DNA of 64,000 nucleotides from Micromussa lordhowensis (Eukaryota > Cnidaria > Anthozoa > Scleractinia > Lobophylliidae): contig OZ026599.1 in NCBI GenBank assembly GCA_964020085.1, positions 29,791,033-29,855,032 on the forward strand. The letters run 5' to 3'. The notes beneath the pieces were generated by a model. The model had not been told where the DNA came from. It ran no database searches and saw only the letters and a program-made list of their open reading frames with translations. Numbering within the stretch: position 1 is the stretch's first letter; each line of letters begins with the position of its first letter. Both the position numbers and the translations under genes were made by a program. Of the stretch, positions 12,051 through 23,870 are shown one piece after another.

Positions 12051-12520
12051 GGCAAATTTGACATAGCTCGGCTCCACGGGCACTTTTAGAGGCGCGGTTT
12101 GCAGCAAAATGTTGTGCTAGGTTGGCACTTCAAGGAAATCCTAGCTAGGACATGATGGCATTCGCGCCAGGGTGTTTTTTTCTGGCCTACTTTTTGCAGG
12201 AGTTTGACCTGCTCCCAACTTTGCAGAATTTCAGAAAACGCGCGCTGGGGGTCCCCTTGGCAAATTTGACATAGCTCGGCTCCACGGGCACTTTTAGAGG
12301 CGCGGTTTGCAGCAAAATGTTGTGCTAGGTTGGCACTTGACGGAAATTGTAGTTAAGACATGATGGCATTTGCGCCAGGGTATTTTTTCTGGCCTTCTTT
12401 TTGCAGGAGTTTGACCTGCTCCCAACTTTGCAGAATTTCAGAAAACGCGCGCTGGAGGTCCCCTTGGCAAATTTGACATAGCTCGGCTCCACGGGCACTT
12501 TTAGAGGCGCGGTTTGCAGC

Positions 12521-14739
12521 AAAATGTTGTGCTAGGTTGGCACTTCAAGCAAATCCTAGTTAGGACATGATGGCATTCGCGCCAGGGTATTTTTTCTGGC
12601 CTTCTTTTTGAAAGAGTTTGACCTGCTCCCAATTTTGCAGAATTTCGGAAAACGCGCGCTGGGGGTCTCCTTGGAAACTTTGACATAGCTCGGCTCCACG
12701 GGCACTTTCAGAGGCGCGGTTTGCAGCAAAATGTTGTGGTAGGTTTGCGCTTTAAGGAAATTCTAGTTAAGACATGATGGCATTCGCGCCAGGGTGCTTT
12801 TTCTGGCCTTCTTTTTGCAGAAGTTTGACCTGCTCCCAACTTTGGAGAATTTCAGAAAACGCGCGCTGGGGGTCCCCTTGGCAAATTTGACATAGCTCGG
12901 CTCCACGGGCACTTTTAGAGGCGCGGTTTGCAGCAAAATGTTGTGCTAGGTTGGCACTTTAACGAAATTTTAGTTAGGATCTGATGGCATTCGCGCCAGG
13001 GTGTTTTTTTTGGCCTTCTTTTTGCAGGTGTTTGATTTGCTCCCAACTTTGCAGAATTTCAGAAAACGCGCGCTGGGGGTCCTCTTGGCAAATTTGACAT
13101 AGCTCGGCTTCACGGGCACTTTTAGAGGCGCGGTTTGCAGCAAAATGTTGTGCTAGGTTGGCACTTTAAGGAAATTTTATTTAAAACATGATGGCATTCG
13201 CGCAGGGTGTTTTTTTTGGCCTTCTTTTTGCAGGAGTTTGACCTGCTCCCAACTTTGCAGAATTTCAGAAAACGCGCGCTGGGGGTCCCCTTGGCAAATT
13301 TGACATAGCTCGGCTCCACGGGCTTTTTAAGAGGCGCGGTTTGCAGCAAAATGTTGTGCTAGGTTGGCACTTGAAGGAAATCCTAGTTACGACATGATGG
13401 CATTCGCGCCAGGGTGTTTTTCCTGGCCTTCTTTTTGCAGGAGTTTGACCTGCTCCCAACTTTGCAGAATTTCAGAAAACGCGCGCTGGGGGTCCCCTTG
13501 GCAAATTTGACATAGCTCGGCTCCACGGGCACTTTTAGAGGCGCGGTTTGCAGCAAAATGTTGTGCTAGGTTGGCACTTGAAGCAAGTTCTAGTTAGGAC
13601 ATGATAGCATTCGCGCCAGGGTGTTTTTTCTGGCCTTCTTTTTGCAGGAGTTTGACCTGCTCCCAACTTTGCAGAATTTCAGAAAACGCGCGCTGGGGGT
13701 CCCCTTGGCAAATTTGACATAGCTCGGCTCCACGGGCACTTTTAGAGGCGCGGTTTGCAGCAAAATGTTGTGCTAGGTTGGGACTTGAAGGAAATCTTAG
13801 TTAGAACATGATGGCATTCGCGCCAGGGTGCTTTTTCTGGCCTTCTTTTTGCAGGAGTTTGACCTGCTCCCAACTTTGCAGAATTTCAGAAAACGCGCGC
13901 TGGGGGTCCCCTTGGCAAATTTGACATAGCTCGGCTCCACGGGCACTTTTAGAGGCGCGGTTTGCAGCAAAATGTTGTGCTAGGTTGGCGCTTTAAGGAA
14001 ATTTTAGTTAGGACATGATGGCATTCGCGCCAGGGTGTTTTTTCTGGCCTTCTTTTTGCAGGAGTTTGACCTGCTCCCAACTTTGCAGAATTTCAGAAAA
14101 CGCGCGCTGGGGGTCCCCTTGGCAAATTTGACATAGCTCGGCTCCACGGGCACTTTTAGAGGCGCGGTTCGCAGCAAAATGTTGTGCTAGGTTGGCACTT
14201 TAAGGAAATCGTAGTTAAGACATGATGGCATTCGCGCCAGGGTGTTTTTTCTGGCCTTCTTTTTGCAGGAGTTTGACCTGCTCCCAACTTTGCAGAATTT
14301 CAGAAAACGCGCGCTGGGGGTCCCCTTGGCAAATTTGACATAGCTCGGCTCCACGGGCACTTTTAGAGGCGCGGTTTGCAACAAAATGTTGTGCTAGGTT
14401 GGCACTTCAAGCAAGTCCTAGTTAGGACATGATGGGATTCGCGCCAGGGTTTTTTTTCTGGCCTTCTTTTTGCAGGAGTTTGACCTGCTCCCAACTTTGC
14501 AGAATTTCAGAAAACGCGCGCTGGGGGTCCCCTTGGCAAATTTGACATAGCTCGGCTCCACGGGCACTTTTAGAGGCGCGGTTTGCAGCAAAATGTTGTG
14601 CTAGGTTGGCACTTCAAGAAAGTCCTAGTTAGGACATGATGGCATTCGCGCCAGGTTGCTTTTTCTGGCCTTCTTTTTGCAGGAGTTTGACCTGCTCCCA
14701 ACTTTGCAGAATTTCAGAAAACGCGCGCTGGGGGTCCCC
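12521..14739. repeat. Diverged satellite units, partly related to segment B
   Basis: About eleven units with no clean period. Several carry segment-B marks in altered combination: GTGGTAGGTTTGCGC near 12728, TGTTTGATTTGCTCCC near 13028, and CGGGCTTTTTAAGAGGCG near 13320. This suggests an older, decayed copy of B. A GATGGGATTCGCG unit near 14430 recalls segment A. Nothing non-satellite is present. Confidence 0.78.
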
Positions 14740-16800
14740 TTGGCAAATTTAAAATAGCTCGGCTCCACGGCCACTTTTAGAGGCGCGGTTTGCAGCAAAA
14801 TGTTGTGCTAGGTTGGCACTTTAAGGAAATTTTAGTTCCGACATGATGGCGTTCGCGCCAGGGTGCTTTTTCTGGCCTTCCTTTTGCAGGAGTTTGACCT
14901 GCTCCCAACTTTGCAGAATTTCAGAAAACGCGCGCTGGGGGTCCCCTTGGCAAATTTGACATAGCTCGGCTCCACGGGCACTTTTAGAGGCGCGGTTTGC
15001 AGCAAAATGTTGTGCTAGGTTGGCACTTTAAGGAAATTTTAGTTACGACATGATGGCATTCGCGGCAGGGTGTTTTTTCTGGCCTTCTTTTTGCAGGAGT
15101 TTGACCTGCTCCCAACTTTGCAGAATTTCAGAAAACGCGCGCTGGGGGTCCCCTTGGCAAATTTGACATAGCTCGGCTCCACGGGCACTTTTAGAGGCGC
15201 GGTTTGCAGCAAAATGTTGTGCTAGGTTGGCACTTTAAGGAAATTTTAGTTAAGACATGATGGCATTCGCGCCAGGTTGCTTTTTCTGGCCTTCTTTTTG
15301 CAGGAGTTTGACCTGCTCCCAACTTTGCAGAATTTCAGAAAACGCGCGCTGGGGGTCCCCTTGGCAAATTTAAAATAGCTCGGCTTCACGGCCACTTTTA
15401 GAGGCGCGGTTTGCAGCAAAATGTTGTGCTAGGTTGGTGCTTTAAGGAAATTTTAGTTACGACATGATGGCATTCGCGCCACTGTGTTTTTTCTGGCCTT
15501 CTTTTTGCAGGAGTTTGACCTGCTCCCAACTTTGCAGAATTTCAGAAAACGCGCGCTGGGGGTCCCCTTGGCAAATTTGACATAGCTCGGCTCCACGCGC
15601 AGTTTTAGAGGCGCGGTTTGCAGCAAAATGTTGTGCTAGGTTGGCACTTTAAGGAAATTTTAGTTCCGACATGATGGCGTTCGCGCCAGGGTGCTTTTTC
15701 TGGCCTTCCTTTTGCAGGAGTTTGACCTGCTCCCAACTTTGCAGAATTTCAGAAAACGCGCGCTGGGGGTCCCCTTGGCAAATTTGACATAGCTCGGCTC
15801 CACGGGCACTTTTAGAGGCGCGGTTTGCAGCAAAATGTTGTGCTAGGTTGGCACTTTAAGGAAATTTTAGTTACGACATGATGGCATTCGCGCCAGGGTG
15901 TTTTTTCTGGCCTTCTTTTTGCAGGAGTTTGACCTGCTCCCAACTTTGCAGAATTTCAGAAAACGCGCGCTGGGGGTCCCCTTGGCAAATTTGACATAGC
16001 TCGGCTCCACGGGCACTTTTAGAGGCGCGGTTTGCAGCAAAATGTTGTGCTAGGTTGGCACTTTAAGCAAATCCTAGTTAAGACATGATGGCATTCGCGC
16101 CAGGGTGTTTTTCCTGGCCTTTTTTTGGCAGGAGTTTGACCTGCTCCCAACTTTGCAGAATTTCAGAAAACGCGCGCTGGGGGTCTCCTTGGCAAATTTA
16201 ACATAGCTCGGCTCCACGGGCACTTTTAGAGGCGCGTGTGCTGGGTTGGCACTTTAAGGAAATGGTAGTTAGGACATGATGGCATTCGCGCCAGGGTGTT
16301 TTTTTTGGCCTTCTTTTTGCAGGAGTTTGACCTGCTCCCAACTTTGCAGAATTTCAGAAAACGCGCGCTGGGGGTCCCCTTGGCAAATTTAAAATAGCTC
16401 GGCTCCACGGCCACTTTTAGAGGCGCGGTTTGCAGCAAAATGTTGTGCTAGGTTGGTGCTTTAAGGAAATTTTAGTTACGACATGATGGCATTCGCGCCA
16501 GGGTGTTTTTTCTGGCCTTCTTTTTGCAGGAGTTTGACCTGCTCCCAACTTTGCAGAATTTCAGAAAACGCGCGCTGGGAGTCCCCTTGGAAAATTTGAC
16601 ATAGCTCGGCTCCACGCGCACTTTTAGAGGCGCGGTTTGCAGCAAAATGTTGTGCTAGGTTGGCACTTTAAGGAAATTTTAGTTCCGACATGATCGCGTT
16701 CGCGCCAGGGTGCTCTTTCTGGCCTTCCTTTTGCAGGAGTTTGACCTGCTCCCAACTTTGCAGAATTTCAGAAAACGCGCGCTGGGGGTCCCCTTGGCAA
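14740..16800. repeat. 4- and 5-unit HOR block
   Basis: The marks AGTTCCGACATGATGGCGTT (14835, 15663; GATCGCGTT variant at 16682) and CAAATTTAAAATAGCTCGGC (about 14744, 15365, 16384) recur. CCGACATG spacings are 828 bp (4 units), then 1,019 bp (5 units less the 16-bp deletion below). The block 15372-15790 recurs at about 16391-16809, with CCACGCGCA appearing in both. Confidence 0.83.
16191..16381. repeat. Unit with a 16-bp deletion (191 bp)
   Basis: The unit reads GAGGCGCGTGTGCTGGG at about 16229-16245, where the consensus has GGCGCGGTTTGCAGC followed by AAAATGTTGTGCTAGG. The 16 bp from GTTTGCAG to AAAATGT are missing, which removes the TTTGC-A-GCAAA dyad. Motif spacing to the previous unit is 191 bp. 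It is the only unit I found without that dyad segment apart from point variants. Confidence 0.92.
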
Positions 16801-17124
16801 ATTTGACATAGTTCGGCTCCACGGGCACTTTTAGAGGCGCGGTTGGCAGCAAAATGTTGTGCTAGGTTGGCACTTTAAGGAAATTTTAGTTAGGACATGA
16901 TGGCATTCGCGCCAGGGTGTTTTTTCTGGCCTTCTTTTTGCAGGAGTTTGACCTGCTCCCAACTTTGCAGAATGTCAGAAAACGCGCGCTGGGGGTCCCC
17001 TTGGCAAATTTGACATAGCTCGGCTCCACGGGCACTTTTAGAGGCGCGGTTTGCAGCAAAATGTTGTGCTAGGTTGGCACTTCAAGGAAATATTAGTTAG
17101 GACATGATGGCATTTTCGCCAGGG

Positions 17125-18367
17125 TGTTTTTTCTGGCCTTCTTTTTGCAGGAGTTTGACCTGCTCCCAACTTTGCAAAATTTCAGAAAACGCGCGCTGGG
17201 GGTCTCCTTGGCAAATTTGACATAGCTCGGCTCGACGGGCACTTTTAGAGGCGCGGTTTGATGCAAAATGTTGTGCTAGGTTGGCACTTCAAGCAAGTCC
17301 TTGTTAGGACATGATGGCATTCGCGCCAGGGTGTTTTTTCTGGCCTTCTTTTTGCAGGAGTTTGACCTGCTCCCAACTTTGCAGAATTTCAGAAAACGCG
17401 CGCTGGGGGTCCCCTTGGCAAATTTGACATAGCTCGGCTCCACGGGCACTTTTAGAGGCGCGGTTTGCAGCAAAATGTTGTGCTAGGATGGCACTTTAAG
17501 AAAATCCTAGTTAAGACATGATGGCATTCGCGCCAGGGTGTTTTTCCTGGCCTTTTTTTGGCAGGAGTTTGACCTGCTCCCAACTTTGCAGAATTTCAGA
17601 AAACGCGCGCTGGGGGTCTCCTTGGCAAATTTGACATAGCTCGGCTCGACGGGCACTTTTAGAGGCGCGGTTTGCAGCAAAATGTTGTGCTAGGTTGGCA
17701 CTTCAAGGAAATTTTAACTAGGACATGACGGCATTCGCGCCAGGGTGTTTTTTCTGGCCTTCTTTTTGCAGGAGTTTGACCTGCTCCCAACTTTGCAAAA
17801 TTTCAGAAAACGCGCGCTGGGGGTCTCCTTGGCAAATTTGACATAGCTCGGCTCGACGGGCACTTTTAGAGGCGCGGTTTGATGCAAAATGTTGTGCTAG
17901 GTTGGCACTTCAAGCAAGTCCTTGTTAGGACATGATGGCATTCGCGCCAGGGTGTTTTTTCTGGCCTTCTTTTTGCAAGAGTTTGACCTGCTCCCAACTT
18001 TGCAGAATTTCAGAAAACGCGCGCTGGGGGTCCCCTTGGCAAATTTGACATAGCTCGGCTCCACGGGCACTTTTAGAGGCGCGGTTTGCAGCAAAATGTT
18101 GTGCTAGGATGGCACTTTAAGAAAATCCTAGTTAAGACATGATGGCATTCGCGCCAGGGTGTTTTTCCTGGCCTTTTTTTGGCAGGAGTTTGACCTGCTC
18201 CCAACTTTGCAGAATTTCAGAAAACGCGCGCTGGGGGTCTCCTTGGCAAATTTGACATAGCTCGGCTCGACGGGCACTTTTAGAGGCGCGGTTTGCAGCA
18301 AAATGTTGTGCTAGGTTGGCACTTCAAGGAAATTTTAACTAGGACATGACGGCATTCGCGCCAGGGT
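17125..18367. repeat. Trimeric HOR, 621 bp, two copies
   Basis: Three marks repeat at 621 bp: GTTTGATGCAAAATG (17256, 17877), AGGATGGCACTTTAAGAAAA (17483, 18104) and GAAATTTTAACTAGGACATG (17708, 18329). The GTTTTTCCTGGCCTTTTTTTGG variant of the T-tract is also shared. Only one difference was noticed (TTTTTGCAGG against TTTTTGCAAG). The repeat ends near 18370, where the T-tract differs. Confidence 0.9.
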
Positions 18368-20289
18368 GTTTTTTTTTGGCCTTCTTTTTGCAGGAGTTTG
18401 ACCTGCTCCCAACTTTGCAGAATTTCAGAAAACGCGAGCTGGGGGTCCCCTTGGCAAATTTAACATAGCTCGGCTCCACGGGCACTTTTAGAGGCGCGTT
18501 TTGCAGCAAAATGTTGTGCTGGGTTGGCACTTGAAGGAAATGGTAGTTAGGACATGATGGCATTCGCGCCAGGGTGTTTTTCCTGGCCTTCTTTTTGCGG
18601 CAGTTTGACCTGCTCCCAACTTTGCAGAATTTCAGAAAACGCGCGCTGGGGGTCCCCTTGGCAAATTTGACATAGCTCGGCTCCACGGGCACTTTTAGAG
18701 GCGCGGTTTGCAGCAAAATGTTGTGCTAGGTTGGCACTTTAAGGAAATTTTAGTTAGGACATGATGGCATTTGCGCCAGAGTGTTTTTTCTGGCCTTCTT
18801 TTTGCAGGAGTTTGACCTGCTCCCAACTTTGCAGAATTTTAGAAAACGCGCGCTGGGGGTCCCCTTGGCAACTTTGACATAGCTCGGCTCCACGGGCACT
18901 TTTAGAGGCGCGGTTTGCAGGAAAATGTTGTGCTAGGTTGGCACTTTATGGAAATCTTAGTTAAGACAAGATGGCATTCGTGCTAGGGTGCTTTTTCTGG
19001 CCTTCTTTTTGAAGGAGTTTGACCTGCTCCCAACTTTGCAGAATTTCAGAAAACTCGCGCTGGGGATCCCCTTGGAAAATTTGACATAGCTCAGCTCCAC
19101 GGGCACTTTTGGAGGCGCGGTTTGCAGCAAAATGTTGCGCTAGGTTGGCACTTCAAGAAAATGCTAGTTAAAACATTATGGCATTCGCACCAGGGTGTTT
19201 TTTCTGGCCTTCTTTTTGCAGGAGTTTGACCTGCTCCCAACTTTGCAGAATTTCAGAAAACGCGCGCTGGGGGTCCCCTTGGCAAATTTGACATAGCAGG
19301 GCTCCACGGCCACTTTTAGAGGCGCGGTTTGCAGCAAAATGTTGTGCTAGGTTGGCACTTTAAGGAAATGTTAGTTAGGACATGATGGCATTCGCGCCAG
19401 GGTGTTTTTTTGGCCTTCTTTTTGCAGGAGTTTGACCTGCTCCCAACTTTGCAGAATTTCAGAAAACGCGCGCTGGGGGTCCCCTTGGCAAATTTGACAT
19501 AGCTCGGCTTCACGGGCACTTTTGGAGGCGCGGTTTGCAGCAAAATGTTGTGCTAGGTTGGCACTTTAACGAAATTCTAGTTAGGACATGATGGCATTCG
19601 CGTCAGGGTGTTTTTTCTGGCCTTCTTTTTGCAGGAGTTCGACCTGCTCCCAACCTCGCAGAATTTCAGAAAACGCGCGCTGGGGGTCCCCTTGGCAAAT
19701 TTGACATAGCTCGGCTCCACGGGCACTTTTAGAGGCACGGTTTGCAGCAAAATGTTGTGCTAGGTTGGCACTTAAAGGAAATTGTAGTTAGAACATGATG
19801 GCATTCGCGCCAGGGTTTTTTTTTTGGCCTTCTTTTTGCAGGAGTTTGACCTGCTCCTAACTTTGCAGAATTTCAGAAAACGCGGGCTAGGGGTCCCCTT
19901 GGCAAGTTTGACATAGCTCGGCTCCATGGGCACCTTTAGAGGCGCGGTTTGCAGCAAAATGTTGTGCTAGGTTGGCACTTTAAGGAAATTTTAGTTAGGA
20001 CATGATAGCATTCGCGCCAGGGTGTTTTTTCTGGCCTTCTTTTTGCAGGAGTTTGACCTGCTCCCAACTTTGCAGAATTTTAGAAAACGCGCGCTGGAGG
20101 TCCCCTTGGCAAATTTGACATAGTTCGGCTCCACGGGCACTTTTAGAGGCGCGGTTTGCAGCAAAATGTTGTGCTAGGTTGGCACTTGAAGGAAATCTTA
20201 GTTAGGACATATTGACATTCGCGCCAGGGTGTTTTTTCTGGCCTTCTTTTTGCAGGAGTTTGACCTGCTCCCAACTTTGCAGAATTTCA
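18368..20289. repeat. Most diverged satellite units
   Basis: About nine units carry many private changes: AAACTCGCGC with GGGGATCCCC (19051), TGTTGCGCTAGG (19133), ATAGCAGGGCTCC (19292), CCCAACCTCGCAG (19648) and CGCGGGCTAGGGG (19882). No internal period is seen. Private, unshared changes suggest that this stretch has escaped recent homogenisation. The AAACTCGCGC/GGGGATCCCC combination reappears at 25672, 29191 and 31674, so at least one unit type was later spread. Confidence 0.8.
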
Positions 20290-23200
20290 GAAAACGCGCG
20301 CTGGGGGTCCCCTTGGCAAATTTGACATAGCTCGGCTCCACAGGCACTTTTAGAGGCGCGGTTTGCAGCAAAATGTTGTGCTAGGTTGGCACTTCAAGGA
20401 AATCCTAGTTAGGACATGATGGCATTCGCGCCAGGGTGTTTTTTCTGGCCTTCTTTTTGCAGGAGTTTGACCTGCTTCCAACTTTGCAGAACTTCAGAAA
20501 ACGCGCGCTGGGGTCTCCTTGGCAAATTTGACATAGCTCGGCTACACGGGCACTTTTAGAGGCGCAGTTTGCAGCAAAATGTTGTGCTAGGTTGGCACTT
20601 GAAGGAAATCCTAGTTAAAGCATGATAGCATTCGCGCCAGGGTGTTTTTTCTGGCCTTCTTTTTGCAGGAGTTTGACCTGCTCCCAACTTTGCAAAATTT
20701 CAGAAAACGCGCGCTGGGGGTCCCCTTGGCAAATTTGACATAGCTCGGCTCCACGGGCACTTTTAGAGGCGCGGTTTGCAGCAAAATGTGTTGCTAGGTT
20801 GGCACTTTAAGAAAATTTTAGTTAGGACATGATGGCATTCGCGCCAGGGTGTTTTTTCTGGCCTTATTTTTGCAAGAGTTTGACCTGCTCCCAACTTTGC
20901 AGAATTTCAGAAAACGCGCGCTGAGGGTCCCCTTGGCAACTCTGACATAGCTCGGCTCCACGGGCACTTTTAGAGGCGCGGTTTGCAGCAAAATGTTGTG
21001 TTGGCTTGGCACCTTAAGGAAATCCTAGTTAGGACATGATGACATTCGCACCAGGATGTTTTTTCTGGCCTTCTTTTTGCAGGAGTTTGACCTGCTCCCA
21101 ACTTTGCAGAATTTCAGAAAACGCGCGCTGGGGGTCCCCTTGGCAAATTTGACATAGCTCGGCTCCACAGGCACTTTTAGAGGCGCGGTTTGCAGCAAAA
21201 TGTTGTGCTAGGTTGGCACTTCAAGGAAATCCTAGTTAGGACATGATGGCATTCGCGCCAGGGTGTTTTTTCTGGCCTTCTTTTTGCAGGAGTTTGACCT
21301 GCTTCCAACTTTGCAGAACTTCAGAAAACGCGCGCTGGGGTCTCCTTGGCAAATTTGACATAGCTCGGCTACACGGGCACTTTTAGAGGCGCAGTTTGCA
21401 GCAAAATGTTGTGCTAGGTTGGCACTTGAAGGAAATCCTAGTTAAAGCATGATAGCATTCGCGCCAGGGTGTTTTTTCTGGCCTTCTTTTTGCAGGAGTT
21501 TGACCTGCTCCCAACTTTGCAAAATTTCAGAAAACGCGCGCTGGGGGTCCCCTTGGCAAATTTGACATAGCTCGGCTCCACGGGCACTTTTAGAGGCGCG
21601 GTTTGCAGCAAAATGTGTTGCTAGGATGGCACTTTAAGAAAATTTTAGTTAGGACATGATGGCATTCGCGCCAGGGTGTTTTTTCTGGCCTTCTTTTTGC
21701 AAGAGTTTGACCTGCTCCCAACTTTGCAGAATTTCAGAAAACGCGCGCTGAGGGTCCCCTTGGCAACTCTGACATAGCTCGGCTCCACGGGCACTTTTAG
21801 AGGCGCGGTTTGCAGCAAAATGTTGTGTTGGCTTGGCACGTTAAGGAAATCCTAGTTAGGACATGATGACATTCGCACCAGGGTGTTTTTTCTGGCCTTC
21901 TTTTTGCAGGAGTTTGACCTGCTCCCAACTTTGCAGAATTTCAGAAAACGCGCGCTGGGGGTCTCCTTGGCAAATTTGACATAGCTCGGCTCCACGGGCA
22001 CTTTTAGAGGCGCGGTTTGCAGCAAAATGTTGTGCTAGGTTGGCACTTGAAGGAAATCCTAGTTAAAGCATGATGGCATTCGCGCCAGGGTGTTTTTTCC
22101 GGCCTTCTTTTTGCAGGAGTTTGACCTGCTCCCAACTTTGCAGAATTTCAGAAAACGCGCGCTGGGGGTCCCCTTGGCAAATTTGACATAGCTCGGCTCC
22201 ACGGGCACTTTTAGAGGCGCGGTTTGCAGCAAAATGTTGTGCTAGGTTGGCACTTGAAGGAAATCCTAGTTAAAGCATGATGGCATTCGCGCCAGGGTGT
22301 TTTTTTCGGCCTTCTTTTTGCAGGAGTTTGACCTGCTCCCAACTTTGCAGAATTTCAGAAAACGCGCGCTGGGGGTGCCCTTGGCAAATTTGACATAGCT
22401 CGGCTCCACGGGCACTTTTAGAGGCGCGGTTTGCAGCAAAATGTTGTGCTAGGTTGGCACTTGAAGGAAATTCTAGTTAAAGCATGATAGCATTCGCGCC
22501 AGGGTGTTTTTTCCGGCCTTCTTTTTGCAGGAGTTTGACCTGCTCCCAACTTTGCAGAATTTCAGAAAACGCGCGCTGGAGGTCCCCTTGGCAAATTTGA
22601 CATAGCTCGGCTCCACGGGCACTTTTAGAGGCGCGGTTTCCAGCAAAATGTTGTGCTTGGTTGGCAATTTAAGGAAATTTTAGTTAGGACATGATCGCAT
22701 TCGCGCCACTGTGTTTTTTCTGGCCTTCTTTTTGCAAGAGTTTGACCTGCTCCCAACTTTGCAGAATTTCAGAAAACGCGCGCTGAGGGTCCCCTTGGCA
22801 AATTTGACATAGCTCGGCTCCACGGGCACTTTTAGAGGCGCGGATTGAAGCAACATGTTGTGCTAGCTTGGCACTTTAAGGAAATTTTAGTTAGGACATA
22901 ATGGCATTCGCACCAGGGTGTTTCTTCTGGCCTTCTTTTTGCAGGAGTTTGACCTGCTCCCAACTTTGCAGAATTTCAGAAAACGCGCGCTGGGGGTCCC
23001 CTTGGCAAATTTGACATAGCTCGGCTCCACAGGCACTTTTAGAGGCGCGGTTTGCAGCAAAATGTTGTGCTAGGTTGGCACTTCAAGGAAATCCTAGTTA
23101 GGACATGATGGCATTCGCGCCAGGGTGTTTTTTCTGGCCTTCTTTTTGCAGGAGTTTGACCTGCTTCCAACTTTGCAGAACTTCAGAAAACGCGCGCTGG

Positions 23201-23870
23201 GGTCTCCTTGGCAAATTTGACATAGCTCGGCTACACGGGCACTTTTAGAGGCGCAGTTTGCAGCAAAATGTTGTGCTAGGTTGGCACTTGAAGGAAATCC
23301 TAGTTAAAGCATGATAGCATTCGCGCCAGGGTGTTTTTTCTGGCCTTCTTTTTGCAGGAGTTTGACCTGCTCCCAACTTTGCAAAATTTCAGAAAATGCG
23401 CGCTGGGGGTCCCCATGGCAAATTTGACATAGCTCGGCTCCACGGGCACTTTTAGAGGCGCGATTTGCAGCAAAATGTGTTGCTAGGTTGGCACTTTAAG
23501 AAAATTTTAGTTAGGACATGATGGCATTCGCGCCAGGGTGTTTTTTCTGGCCTTCTTTTTGCAAGAGTTTGACCTGCTCCCAACTTTGCAGAATTTCAGA
23601 AAACGCGCGCTGAGGGTCCCCTTGGCAACTCTGACATAGCTCGGCTCCACGGGCACTTTTAGAGGCGCGGTTTGCAGCAAAATGTTGTGTTGGCTTGGCA
23701 CGTTAAGGAAATCCTAGTTAGGACATGATGACATTCGCACCAGGGTGTTTTTTCTCGCCTTCTTTTTGCAGGAGTTTGACCTGCTCCCAACTTTGCAGAA
23801 TTTCAGAAAACGCGCGCTGGGGGTCTCCTTGGCAAATTTGACATAGCTCGGCTCCACGGGCACTTTTAGA
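20290..23870. repeat. Block of about 4 units present three times
   Basis: The marks CCACAGGCACTTTTAG (20338, 21165, 23027), CTGCTTCCAAC with GAACTTCAG and the short CTGGGGTCTCC, GAGGCGCAGTTTGC, ATGTGTTGCTAGG, and GGCAACTCTGACATAGC run in the same order three times. Offsets are 827 and 1,862 bp. The first two copies are adjacent. The third is separated by units carrying GTTAAAGCATGATGG and GTTTCCAGC. Copies 2 and 3 share a longer flank (TTGGCTTGGCACGTTAAGG) than copy 1. Confidence 0.86.
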
